NCBI GenBank assembly: GCA_018713145.1
Contig: DVFP01000027.1
Location: forward strand, 1 to 64,000
Direction: 5' to 3'
Source of the DNA: Candidatus Scybalocola faecavium
Lineage (GTDB): Bacteria > Bacillota > Clostridia > Lachnospirales > Lachnospiraceae
DNA: 64,000 nt
Shown: piece after piece, positions 35,262 to 43,892 of the stretch
Layout: each line of letters begins with the position of its first letter
Position numbering within the stretch: position 1 is the first letter of the stretch
Made by a program: the position numbers and the translations under genes
Notes under the pieces: generated by a model
The model's input: only the letters and a program-made list of their open reading frames with translations
Database searches by the model: none
What the model was told of the DNA's origin: nothing

Positions 35262-36740
35262 TCACCCCCCCTGACGGGTGTTTCCGGAATGGACCGTTAC
35301 CTGGTTCTTCCGGTAATCTGACGGTGAAACTCCGCAAATATTTTTAAAAATCTTCATAAAATGCTTGTCATTTTCGTATCCAACCTTATGGCTGATGTCT
35401 GTGATCTTCAGATCCGTTTCCGCAAGAAGCCTTTTCGCTTCCTTTATACGGATATTTTTCAGATAATTAACAAAATTTACCCCCGTATACTCTTTAAAGG
35501 CCAGAGAAAACAAGGAATAATTCATGGACACATAGTTGGATACCTGAGCCATGTTCAGATCCTTGTAAAAATTTTCATGAATATAATCTACAGCTTCACG
35601 GATCTTGCGCTTATTTTGATCCGATACAAATTCATCAGAAAGACAGCCCACGATCTGGCCGATCCAGTTTTTAAATTCCCTCATAAAGCTTTCCGCATTT
35701 TCATAATTAAACGGCGGATCATATTTTAAAAGATCCTTTTTATCCTCAGGAATCAGGGTCTGGTACACATCTGACATCATTTTCTGGATATTTTCCGTCA
35801 TTTTCAGCACATCCCAGGGAGACCGGTGGCCATGTCTTGCCTCAAAATACATGCTTTCGAACCGTTTCAAAGCAGTGTCCCTGTTTTTCGTGGAAATCTG
35901 CCGGACAAACTGTTCCACAAACTGCTCCATTTCCTTTATTTCCCCTTCTGACGGCTCATAGACGGTACATTCGTCTGCCCGTACCATGGTCCGGCATTTC
36001 ATAAATGCATCTACCCTGGCTTCTCTTGCCTCCCGGCAGGCCTGACTGCACTGATAAAAATATTCCTGGGCCTTGCTCACGCCAAAGCAGCGGATATTCG
36101 TTTGCCTGCACCATTCCTCTAAAAATCGTACAGGAAGAAGGAACAGGTTTTGTCCCCGTATATTCTCCAGGAAAACCCCCTGGAAATTATCCTCTTTGTT
36201 TCCTTCTCCTGAAGGAGCGCAGATGATCACATAAGACTCATCTCCGTAAATATCCCGGTACTGCTTCTGGGCATTATCCCTGTCCTGCTCTGACATATTT
36301 GAGGCAGTCATAAACTTGATCTGATGATACAAAAGCTGGATCTCCTTTTTGGCCTTTGTAATATTTTTCTGCTGCTTCTTTTCCAGGTTCACTAAAAGCT
36401 CTTCAATGGTTTCCCGCTTAACAGGTTTAAGAACATAATCAAACACCCCATGCTTAAGCATTTCCACAGCATAATTAAAATCATCATAACCGCTGATGAC
36501 TACCACATCCGGCTTTTCATCCAGGGTTTCCATTTGACGGGCCAACTCCAGGCCATCCATTTTAGGCATACGGATGTCCATAAAAACCGTGTCGATCTTC
36601 CTGGACTTTAAAATCTCCATAGCTTCCTCACCATTCCGGCACTCAATGATCTCATCAATGTGCACGGAACTTCTTGAAGCCATGGCAGCAATCCCTTTCC
36701 GTATTAATTTTTCATCTTCCACGATCAATAAGGTCTGCAT
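35262..36740 (-). CDS. YesN-like AraC-type response regulator
   Basis: A 492-residue two-component regulator. The receiver domain (1 to about 125) has the phospho-acceptor Asp in TVFMDIRMPKMDG. A helical linker covers about 130-380. A C-terminal AraC/XylS double HTH takes about 390-488 (LNMAQVSNYVSMNYSLFSLA; ITDISHKVGYENDKHFMKIF). It is the YesN class, activating sugar-uptake operons. It overlaps its kinase gene by 29 nt. Likely targets are the importer and phosphorylase genes upstream. Confidence 0.93.
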   Translation of the reverse strand: MQTLLIVEDEKLIRKGIAAMASRSSVHIDEIIECRNGEEAMEILKSRKIDTVFMDIRMPKMDGLELARQMETLDEKPDVVVISGYDDFNYAVEMLKHGVFDYVLKPVKRETIEELLVNLEKKQQKNITKAKKEIQLLYHQIKFMTASNMSEQDRDNAQKQYRDIYGDESYVIICAPSGEGNKEDNFQGVFLENIRGQNLFLLPVRFLEEWCRQTNIRCFGVSKAQEYFYQCSQACREAREARVDAFMKCRTMVRADECTVYEPSEGEIKEMEQFVEQFVRQISTKNRDTALKRFESMYFEARHGHRSPWDVLKMTENIQKMMSDVYQTLIPEDKKDLLKYDPPFNYENAESFMREFKNWIGQIVGCLSDEFVSDQNKRKIREAVDYIHENFYKDLNMAQVSNYVSMNYSLFSLAFKEYTGVNFVNYLKNIRIKEAKRLLAETDLKITDISHKVGYENDKHFMKIFKNICGVSPSDYRKNQVTVHSGNTRQGG

Positions 36741-38529
36741 TTTTATCTTCCTTTTTTTCTGAATATCTGGGAAGGTGCACAGTGATCTTTGTATAGCATC
36801 CTTCCATAGAATGGACGGTCAGTCCATATTTTTCTCCAAACTGCATCTTTATACGGTAATTTACATTTTTCAGGCCAATGCCATGTTTTGAATCAGGATC
36901 ATCGATCTCACCGTTGATCTTCTTTTCCAAAAGAATACGGTGCTCTTCATCCATACCGATGCCGGAATCTGTAATCGTAATGGCAAACTCATCGCCCCTG
37001 GTCAAAGATTTAATGTAGATCGTAGCATCCTCCCCCAGCTGAGCGATTCCGTGCAGGATGGCATTTTCCACAATAGGCTGGAGAGACATTTTAGGAATCC
37101 GCTGATCGTAAATGTCCTCGTCAATGTTTACTGACAGGATAATCGTAAAATCATACCTAAGGTTCATAAGCCGGATATAGTTTCTAATATAAGAAATTTC
37201 TTCCCGTATGGTCACCGTACTGGAAACCCATTTAAGATTATACCGAAGCAGCTCACCCAGAGCTGTAATGGCATCTGAAATCTCATATTCTTCATCAATT
37301 TCTGCCATCATTTTAATGGATTCAAGCACATTATAAATAAAATGCGCATTGATCTGATTCTGGAGAGCCTTGATCTCTGTATTTTTCACCAGCACCTCCC
37401 GGTCGATCTTGTCCTTCATAAGTACCTGGATATTATCAAGCATTTCGTTAATCTGAACGCCCATTTCGCTGATCTCGTCCTTCCCGGAAACCGGGATGCG
37501 CTCATCCAGATCACCGTCCTGAACCTTCCGCACCACGCCAAGGATCACATAAAACCGCTTAAACAACGTCTTTACTGTAATATGGATCACAACAGCCATC
37601 ACTAAAAACACAAGGATGATCACAAGAGAATTCTGGGCCTGCTGTAAAAACATCTGTCTGGACTGCTGGGCAAGACTGTACAGACACACATAAGTACCGG
37701 AAAATTCTTCCATATACTGCTGGGCTATGATCACCTCATGGCCGTCAATGGTCGTATAGACATAATTCCAGGAAGTGGTAGGGGACAGAGCGTCTACAAT
37801 ATCCTCTTTAGAGGATTCCCACACCGTATCCTTCCCGGAGGACACAATAGTTCCGTCATCTTTGACAAAGCATCCCCAGCTGTAATCCGTAGGACCGTAG
37901 ATCCGGGGAAACATTTCCTCCATAGAAACTACGGCCTCCACAACGCCAACCTCGTCTCCCCGGCCGTCTATCATATTGCTCACCAAAGAAATCAAATGAT
38001 GATTATCCGTTTTTGACAGGAGGTAATCCGGATAATCCACCTGCCATGTTCCCGACTCATAGGTCTGCGCCCATGGAAAATCCTCCATCCGATCCATATG
38101 ATAAATAATAGGATCCATCTCCGGAAAGGAATTATTGTAGGCATAGATCCGGATCTGATATAAATAAGGATTACTGTTGACCATACTTTCCATCGTATTA
38201 ACATGGTTCCTGAAAAAATCAAAATACTCAGCAGATGAGATGGAACTGCCATTTTTCAGATTTCTTAAAAAATCCTGAAGTTCCCGGTCCTCCATAAAGA
38301 TCTGGGCTGACATGGAACACAATTCAGTCATCTTCTGAACCGAAGCATAATCTTCCTCAATCCACCGGCGTGTTTCCTGGACACTTTGGGAAACGATCAT
38401 GCTTTTTGTCGTATAAAATGAATTAACAGTAAAAAACAAAAGACATATTCCTAAAACCAGGAGAATGACAATGGTAAATTTTTTATTCAGTTTATAGCCG
38501 TTAAATATTTCCTTTCCCTTATTTCTCAT
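36712..38529 (-). CDS. YesM-like sensor histidine kinase
   Basis: A 605-residue membrane kinase: TM1 (about 15-35), an extracytoplasmic Cache-like domain (about 36-300), TM2 (about 302-322), HAMP (about 322-375), and the His_kinase domain with the phospho-His in QNQINAHFIYNVLESI. The ATPase domain has LQPIVENAILHGI and HGIGLKNVNYRI. The start overlaps the preceding binding-protein gene by 4 nt (ATGA), so the two are coupled, which suggests a binding protein that reports sugar to the kinase. Confidence 0.93.
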   Translation of the reverse strand: MRNKGKEIFNGYKLNKKFTIVILLVLGICLLFFTVNSFYTTKSMIVSQSVQETRRWIEEDYASVQKMTELCSMSAQIFMEDRELQDFLRNLKNGSSISSAEYFDFFRNHVNTMESMVNSNPYLYQIRIYAYNNSFPEMDPIIYHMDRMEDFPWAQTYESGTWQVDYPDYLLSKTDNHHLISLVSNMIDGRGDEVGVVEAVVSMEEMFPRIYGPTDYSWGCFVKDDGTIVSSGKDTVWESSKEDIVDALSPTTSWNYVYTTIDGHEVIIAQQYMEEFSGTYVCLYSLAQQSRQMFLQQAQNSLVIILVFLVMAVVIHITVKTLFKRFYVILGVVRKVQDGDLDERIPVSGKDEISEMGVQINEMLDNIQVLMKDKIDREVLVKNTEIKALQNQINAHFIYNVLESIKMMAEIDEEYEISDAITALGELLRYNLKWVSSTVTIREEISYIRNYIRLMNLRYDFTIILSVNIDEDIYDQRIPKMSLQPIVENAILHGIAQLGEDATIYIKSLTRGDEFAITITDSGIGMDEEHRILLEKKINGEIDDPDSKHGIGLKNVNYRIKMQFGEKYGLTVHSMEGCYTKITVHLPRYSEKKEDKNADLIDRGR

Positions 38530-40118
38530 TCTTCTATTCCTAATCTTTGTTTATTCAACTGATACTGCCGTGTGGCAGCGGCAACAAACTGGTCATATCC
38601 GTCCTCTTCCCTTTGAGAAACATAGTCCTCAAGGATCTGGTCAAACGCCTCATCGCTTTCCGCCATGAGAAGCTTAGGCAGAGTTTCCCCCCACAAATAC
38701 TGCATCCGGTCATAAAGGGCAGCCGTCTGGGAATCCGAAAAGCTCAGATCATATTGGGAAGTATAGGCCACATAGGGCCGGGTCCAATCTAAAAGCTGCT
38801 CAAAGCAGTCGATCTTGGGCGTCGGCCACTTTAACTGAGCAGATCCTTTTTGGAGCATCCAATAAGCATCGTTGCCTCCGTAAATATCATTATAAGTTTT
38901 CCTGTCCGTACTTAACACGGACCATACCTGAGGATTGAGCACCGCCTCATCCCCTTCCTGGGTATACATGGTTCCTTCCTCCCCCAGGCATACCATTTTC
39001 TGTCCCTCATCACTAAGGAGATAAGTCATAAATTCAATCGCTTTTTCCGGATCTTTACAGTTTTTGGACACATAGGTCAGCGTCCACCCGTTGATCCCCT
39101 GAACCGGAAGCACCGGGTCATCCCCGGAAGAATTTCTCGGTCCTTCTACCGCCATATAGACCCGATCCGGGTCCTTTTGATAAATGTATTTCTGAATCTC
39201 CTCAATATCCTTATTCTGATAAAACAGGCAGAAATACTGGCCGTTTTCCAGCTTCTTTTCCAGCTGGGACCGGCGGTCGATAAATATGGAATCTTTTAAA
39301 TAGCCTTCCTCCCCAAGCTGGCGGAAAACTTTTAGCCAGCGGATATATTCCGGATCCGTATACCGGTCATAATACTGACCGTCCTTCTCATAAGGGACGG
39401 CAAGAAAATTTAAAAGATAGCTGTCAAAGGATGTGCAGCCGTTATCTGTAAAAGATTCGCATCCTATAGGGATCAGTTCTTCCCCATCGACCTCCGGAAA
39501 CATTTGGGCAGCCGCCTTTACGGCTTCCATAAACCCTTCCGGCGTCGTCATATCCGGACTGCCGATGGCCTCATAAATATCCTTTCGCACAAGAAAGTTC
39601 TGATGAGAGGTCAGGCTGTTATTTTGATAATCTTCATAAGTAAATGAATAATTAGGATACCCGTAAATATTCCCGTCAGACTGGGTATACCACTGGACCT
39701 GGGCCTCATCCGTCACCTCAAAAAAATCCGGGCAGTATTCCTCTGCCAGATGGTTTAATGGATAGACCATTCCGGCCTCGATCATTTCCAGGTTCTGCAC
39801 TTCCCACCAGCCAAGGGTGACCAGATCCGGCAGTGTTCCGGAGTTGATCATGGAATCCAGTTTTTCACTTTCTGTTCCTTTTGGAACGATATATTCAATA
39901 TTTACGCCGGTTTCCTCAGTGATCTTCCGGGAAACGATGTTCTGCCCCCACTCTGTATTAAACCAGGAGTAATTAATGTACCATGTCAGGGTCGTGACTT
40001 CCTGAGTATCTGAACCAGAGGACTCTCCGTTTTCATCACTGGTCCTTACCAGGCTGACAGCACACAGCCCTACACACACTGCTGCGATCAGAGCAGCAAG
40101 AAGGATCTTTCCTTTCAT
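38526..40118 (-). CDS. extracellular solute-binding protein coupled to YesMN
   Basis: A 530-residue exported binding protein of the LplA/large CUT1 SBP class. It has a hydrophobic signal (LLAALIAAVCVGLCAVSL) without a standard lipobox Cys, then a Ser/Asp linker and the mature domain (ITEETGVNIEYIVPKGTESE; AIEFMTYLLSDEGQKM). It is longer than the importer SBP at 42.3 kb. It has no adjacent permease of its own in the same overlap group but is translationally coupled to YesM. It is probably a sensor-specific binding protein or a second substrate receptor. AAAGGAG precedes the ATG. Confidence 0.85.
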   Translation of the reverse strand: MKGKILLAALIAAVCVGLCAVSLVRTSDENGESSGSDTQEVTTLTWYINYSWFNTEWGQNIVSRKITEETGVNIEYIVPKGTESEKLDSMINSGTLPDLVTLGWWEVQNLEMIEAGMVYPLNHLAEEYCPDFFEVTDEAQVQWYTQSDGNIYGYPNYSFTYEDYQNNSLTSHQNFLVRKDIYEAIGSPDMTTPEGFMEAVKAAAQMFPEVDGEELIPIGCESFTDNGCTSFDSYLLNFLAVPYEKDGQYYDRYTDPEYIRWLKVFRQLGEEGYLKDSIFIDRRSQLEKKLENGQYFCLFYQNKDIEEIQKYIYQKDPDRVYMAVEGPRNSSGDDPVLPVQGINGWTLTYVSKNCKDPEKAIEFMTYLLSDEGQKMVCLGEEGTMYTQEGDEAVLNPQVWSVLSTDRKTYNDIYGGNDAYWMLQKGSAQLKWPTPKIDCFEQLLDWTRPYVAYTSQYDLSFSDSQTAALYDRMQYLWGETLPKLLMAESDEAFDQILEDYVSQREEDGYDQFVAAATRQYQLNKQRLGIEE

Positions 40119-40188
40119 AATCTCGCTCCTTTCCTATAAAATCAGACTGTTATACATCTATATTTTCTCTGGTATTGAAAATTTCCAT

Positions 40189-40241
40189 AACCGTTCAGGA
40201 CATGAAAAAGCCAACAAGAATACAGGCCCTCCTGAACAGTT
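40189..40241. repeat. palindromic element related to GTAACAGTTCA family
   Basis: Arms AACCGTTCAGGA (40189-40200) and TCCTGAACAGTT (40230-40241) around a 29-nt loop. The inner TTCAGGA/TCCTGAA part pairs perfectly. It lies in the gap after the importer terminator. Confidence 0.5.
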
Positions 40242-40282
40242 ACACGTTTTCATCCCTTTTCCTATAAATTTCCAATACCACA

Positions 40283-40338
40283 AAAAGCCGTCAGGCAATT
40301 TTATGCATAAAATATTATCCATAAAAATCGCCTGACGA
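40283..40338 (-). terminator. terminator of the sugar importer operon
   Basis: GTCAGGCAATTTT (from 40290) pairs with AAAAATCGCCTGAC (ending 40336). On the minus strand the stem is followed by GGCTTTTTG. The internal TTATGCATAA part can pair too. Confidence 0.75.
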
Positions 40339-40361
40339 CCAGTCTTTAATAAGCGTTTGTA

Positions 40362-41189
40362 TTATTCCTTAACACCGCCTGCGGAAATACTGCTGATAAT
40401 ATATTTGGAGCAGAATGCAAACACGATCAGGATCGGGATTACGGAAATGGCAACTGCCAGATAAATTGCACCCTGGTTTGTAGAAATATCGTTGGATGCT
40501 CTCAGTGAAGCAATCATAACAGGAAGCGTAAACTTGCTGGGGGTATTTAACAATACCAATGGTGTCAGGTAGTTGTTCCAGCTTCCGATGAAACCGCCGA
40601 TGGACATGGTAGCAATACCGGGAGACAGAAGGGGGAGAATGATCCGATGGAAAATATGGAGTTCTCCGGCGCCGTCAATACGCGCGGCTTCTACTAAGGC
40701 CGGGTGGACAGACACTTCACAATACTGTCTTAAGAAGAATACTGTACCGGCGGAAGCGATGGATGGAAGGATCAAAGGCAGGTAAGAGTCTGTCAGTTTC
40801 AGCATGGAAACCAGGTCGTAAAAACCAAGGAGGCTTAACTGAGCCGGGATCATCATGAAGATGATGATACACATAGTAATGACTTTATTGCCTTTAAATT
40901 TGTACATGTGCAGACCATAAGCTGTCAGCGATGAAAAGTAAGCGGAAAATACTGTACATGGCACTGCAACGATCAAACTGTTTAACATACCCTGGAACAG
41001 GTTAAAGTAGCTGAATACCGTTTTCCAGTTATTTACAAGAGCACGGCCGGGGATCAGCGTAAAGGAACGCACGATCTCCTGTCCTGTACGTGTAGCGTTA
41101 ACGATCATAAGCAGGAATGGTAAGAGACAAATCACTGCCAGAAGGATCAGCGCAATATATAAAATGACTCTTTTAATCTTTGTAGCCAT
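40362..41189 (-). CDS. carbohydrate ABC permease (MalG/LacG type)
   Basis: A 275-residue CUT1 permease with six TM helices and the EAA loop HPALVEAARIDGAGELHIFH at about residue 165-185. It is the second permease half, 2 nt after the MalF-type gene. It ends in SISAGGVKE, a typical MalG C terminus. Import of beta-glucan-type oligosaccharides is inferred from the GH94/GH30 neighbours. Confidence 0.92.
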   Translation of the reverse strand: MATKIKRVILYIALILLAVICLLPFLLMIVNATRTGQEIVRSFTLIPGRALVNNWKTVFSYFNLFQGMLNSLIVAVPCTVFSAYFSSLTAYGLHMYKFKGNKVITMCIIIFMMIPAQLSLLGFYDLVSMLKLTDSYLPLILPSIASAGTVFFLRQYCEVSVHPALVEAARIDGAGELHIFHRIILPLLSPGIATMSIGGFIGSWNNYLTPLVLLNTPSKFTLPVMIASLRASNDISTNQGAIYLAVAISVIPILIVFAFCSKYIISSISAGGVKE

Positions 41190-41191
41190 AA

Positions 41192-42145
41192 TTATTTTCT
41201 GCCTCCTCTCTTCTTCTTCGGCGTACCATCGTTACTGGAACCAAGAACTTTCAGCTGGATAATGGAAACGATCAGGATCATAATAAAGATGGTGTATGCG
41301 ATCGCTGCCGCATAACCTACCTGGTTGTTTTCAAATCCGAACCGGTACAGGTACATAACCATGGTCTGTGTTGTTCCGGATGGGTTACCGTTTGTACCGC
41401 CGCACATCAGGAACGGAACATCGAACAACTGAAGACCGCCGATAAAGGATGTAATACTTACATACAGAAGAATCGGCTTTAACAGGGGCAGTGTGATCTT
41501 TGTAAATACTTTCCAGCGGCCTGCGCCGTCAATGGCTGCGGCTTCATAATACTCTTTGGAAATACCCTGGACACCGGCCATGAGCATGATAAAGGAGTTA
41601 CCAAACCACATCCAGGCGCCAATCAATGAAACAACATAAGGTGTTACATGAACATCGCCAAGCCAGTTAATGCTTGTACCAAGGATCTGATTCACTGTAC
41701 CATATTTCCAGTCAAGGAGAGTCTGGAACAGGAATGCTACAGATGTGGCAGCGATCAGGTTTGGCAGATAAAACAGTGCACGGAAAATACTTAAGCCGCG
41801 GATCTTATATTTAATATCGCTAAATATGATCGTCAACAGGAATGCCAGGCCTAACTGAACGATAATGTTCACACCCCAGATTTTAATGGTGTTCCACAAG
41901 TCACGCCAGAAGAACTTATCATTAAGAACACGGATGTAATTCTTCAGGCCTGCAAATACCGGATTTCCATATCCGGGATAATCTGTAAAGCTTAAATACA
42001 GTGTACGGACAACAGGATAGATACAGAAAATAATAAATACAATGACAAAGGGGGCAACAAACAGGTAACCATATCCGGTCTTATTCAGATCCTTCTTTTT
42101 GGTCTTTACCGTTTTCCCTGATACCGAAGTGTTTTGGGATGCCAT
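41192..42145 (-). CDS. carbohydrate ABC permease (MalF/LacF type)
   Basis: A 317-residue CUT1 permease with six TM helices, a Lys-rich N terminus (KTVKTKKKDLNKTGYGYL) and the EAA loop SKEYYEAAAIDGAGRWKVF. It partners the MalG-type gene 2 nt downstream. No ATPase gene is nearby; a shared MsmK-type ATPase is the usual solution in these bacteria. It is separated from its binding-protein gene by a hairpin that may lower expression relative to the binding protein. Confidence 0.92.
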   Translation of the reverse strand: MASQNTSVSGKTVKTKKKDLNKTGYGYLFVAPFVIVFIIFCIYPVVRTLYLSFTDYPGYGNPVFAGLKNYIRVLNDKFFWRDLWNTIKIWGVNIIVQLGLAFLLTIIFSDIKYKIRGLSIFRALFYLPNLIAATSVAFLFQTLLDWKYGTVNQILGTSINWLGDVHVTPYVVSLIGAWMWFGNSFIMLMAGVQGISKEYYEAAAIDGAGRWKVFTKITLPLLKPILLYVSITSFIGGLQLFDVPFLMCGGTNGNPSGTTQTMVMYLYRFGFENNQVGYAAAIAYTIFIMILIVSIIQLKVLGSSNDGTPKKKRGGRK

Positions 42146-42172
42146 ACATACGTCTCCTTTCCTCAGATATAA

Positions 42173-42204
42173 AAGGAGCTGCCGCTGTCCGGCGGCAGCT
42201 CCTT
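42173..42204 (-). terminator. hairpin between binding protein and permease genes
   Basis: A perfect 13-bp stem AAGGAGCTGCCGC (42173-42185) with GCGGCAGCTCCTT (42192-42204) and a 6-nt loop. There is only a short T run, so it is better seen as an mRNA-stabilising or attenuating hairpin giving more binding protein than permease. Confidence 0.7.
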
Positions 42205-42254
42205 GTCAGACACATGTTTTACGGAAACAGCCGTTTCCTCCACATATTATTCTG

Positions 42255-43673
42255 TTATTCCGGTCTTTCAACAGTAATATCCGGATATGTGGATTCAATC
42301 TGATCGTAGAAGTTGCTGATGGCTTCTTCTTTCGTCATCTCGCCTCTCTGGATAGAGCCGATAGCTGCATTCCAAAGGTCATTGCATTCAGTATCCATAG
42401 GTGTTACGTTGGCATAGTCAATATGTTCAGCAAGGCCAAGGAACAGTTCATACAGCTTCTCTCCGCCGTAGTATTCGTTCTCATCGTCTTTATGTTTCTC
42501 AATGGATGGGATCCAGGATACAACATCGCCTTCAGATGTTTCGATCCACCAGTCAAGTGTATCTTCGTTTGTTGTGCAGTATGTAATGAAATCCCATGCA
42601 AGATCTTTGTCTTCGCTGTTCGGATTAATACCAAGGAATGTACCGCCGCTGAATGTGTATGTAGGTCCCTGGCAAACGCCCCACTTACCGGAATTGTCAG
42701 GAGCATTGTCACGAAGGGTTAATACGCCCCAGCTAGGAAGACCAAAAGCGAATACTTCTGTTTCCTGAGCGCCTTCTGCAGCTTCTGCAACAGCTTCATC
42801 ATCCCACATATCAACATCATCGCCAACCAGAGGAATCGGGCCGTTCATAGCCTGATACCATGTTGTGGACCATGTATCAACGTAGCAGGTCAGATCCTGT
42901 GTATACAGTTCAATAGCAGTGTCCATCTGATCCAGACGGCTCTGAGAAACGTTTAACTTGCCGTCAACGATCCATGGTTCGTTACCTGCAAAAAAACCAA
43001 GCTCACCAGTGGAAGCAAAGATTCTGTAGCCGGCTTCTTTCATTTCCTGACCGGTCTGAAGCACTGCATCATAGGTTTCAAACTTTTTAGCGATTTCATC
43101 CGGATCAGATGTTCCGTAAACTTTTTCTGCAATGTCACGGCGATAGAAGATTGCGGAAGGTGTGATCTGGTAGGAGATACATCTCTGATGGCCTTCAGAA
43201 TCCTGTCCGGCTGCCCAAACGTAATCTACAAAGTTATCTGCATACTGCTGAGCATTATAAGGCTCCTGATCCAGGTCTTCAAAGAAGCCTGCATCGATAA
43301 ATGTCTGAATGGACTGAGGCTCTGCGCAAACAACATCCGGATCTTTTGCGCCGGATCTTAAAGCGTTCTGCACCTTTGTGGGGTAATCTGCCGGAGCTGT
43401 AACAACAACCTCGATGGATACATCCGGATGATCTTCACAGTATTTGTCAGCGAACTGCTGCATATCTGCTGCCATTGTCCAGATCACCAGCTTCTGGGAT
43501 GCGTTTTCATTACCGGAAACCTGAGCATCATCTGTGGAAGATTCTGCTGTTCCGGCATCTCCGCCATCAGCTGCCGGCGCTTCACCTGTGTCACCGCAGG
43601 CTGCCATGGAAAAGATCATGGTTCCGGCTAAAACCGCTGCAAGCAATTTGCGCATTGTGTTTTTTCCTTTCAT
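42255..43673 (-). CDS. sugar ABC transporter substrate-binding lipoprotein
   Basis: A 472-residue CUT1 binding protein. The signal peptide RKLLAAVLAGTMIFSMAAC has a proper lipobox with Cys at about residue 25, then an Ala/Asp/Gly linker and the mature domain (NALRSGAKDPDVVCAEPQS; DLAWDFITYCTTNEDTLDWW). It is the receptor for the two permeases downstream. ATG 43673 has AAGGAGG 10 nt upstream; an ATG six codons later with AAAGGA is also possible. Its upstream region contains three related 17-19-bp sites that may bind YesN. Confidence 0.93.
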   Translation of the reverse strand: MKGKNTMRKLLAAVLAGTMIFSMAACGDTGEAPAADGGDAGTAESSTDDAQVSGNENASQKLVIWTMAADMQQFADKYCEDHPDVSIEVVVTAPADYPTKVQNALRSGAKDPDVVCAEPQSIQTFIDAGFFEDLDQEPYNAQQYADNFVDYVWAAGQDSEGHQRCISYQITPSAIFYRRDIAEKVYGTSDPDEIAKKFETYDAVLQTGQEMKEAGYRIFASTGELGFFAGNEPWIVDGKLNVSQSRLDQMDTAIELYTQDLTCYVDTWSTTWYQAMNGPIPLVGDDVDMWDDEAVAEAAEGAQETEVFAFGLPSWGVLTLRDNAPDNSGKWGVCQGPTYTFSGGTFLGINPNSEDKDLAWDFITYCTTNEDTLDWWIETSEGDVVSWIPSIEKHKDDENEYYGGEKLYELFLGLAEHIDYANVTPMDTECNDLWNAAIGSIQRGEMTKEEAISNFYDQIESTYPDITVERPE

Positions 43674-43792
43674 AATTTCATGTCCTCCTTACATAAAATC
43701 TCTGAAGAAAGCCTCTCCACAGGAACGGCTTTGTTCATTTCATATCTTTATCCGGCTCTCTGACCGGACTGTAATTTGATTATAGTTTTTTT

Positions 43793-43884
43793 ATACAAAT
43801 TTTATAATGGTACAAATTTTTTATTGGTGTCATTTTTTTAGTTTCTATCCATTTAGTGGCAATTTACCCATAAAAATTTGCACC
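43793..43884. promoter_or_regulatory. three related operator-like sites upstream of the binding-protein gene
   Basis: ATACAAATTTTATAATGG (43793-43810) and GGTACAAATTTTTTATTGG (43809-43827) are in the same orientation. CCATAAAAATTTGCACC (43868-43884) is the inverted form. The shared core is GGTRCAAATTTTTAT. A minus-strand TATAAT overlaps the region near 43779 without a good -35, as for activator-dependent promoters. Confidence 0.5.
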
Positions 43885-43892
43885 ATTCCAGA

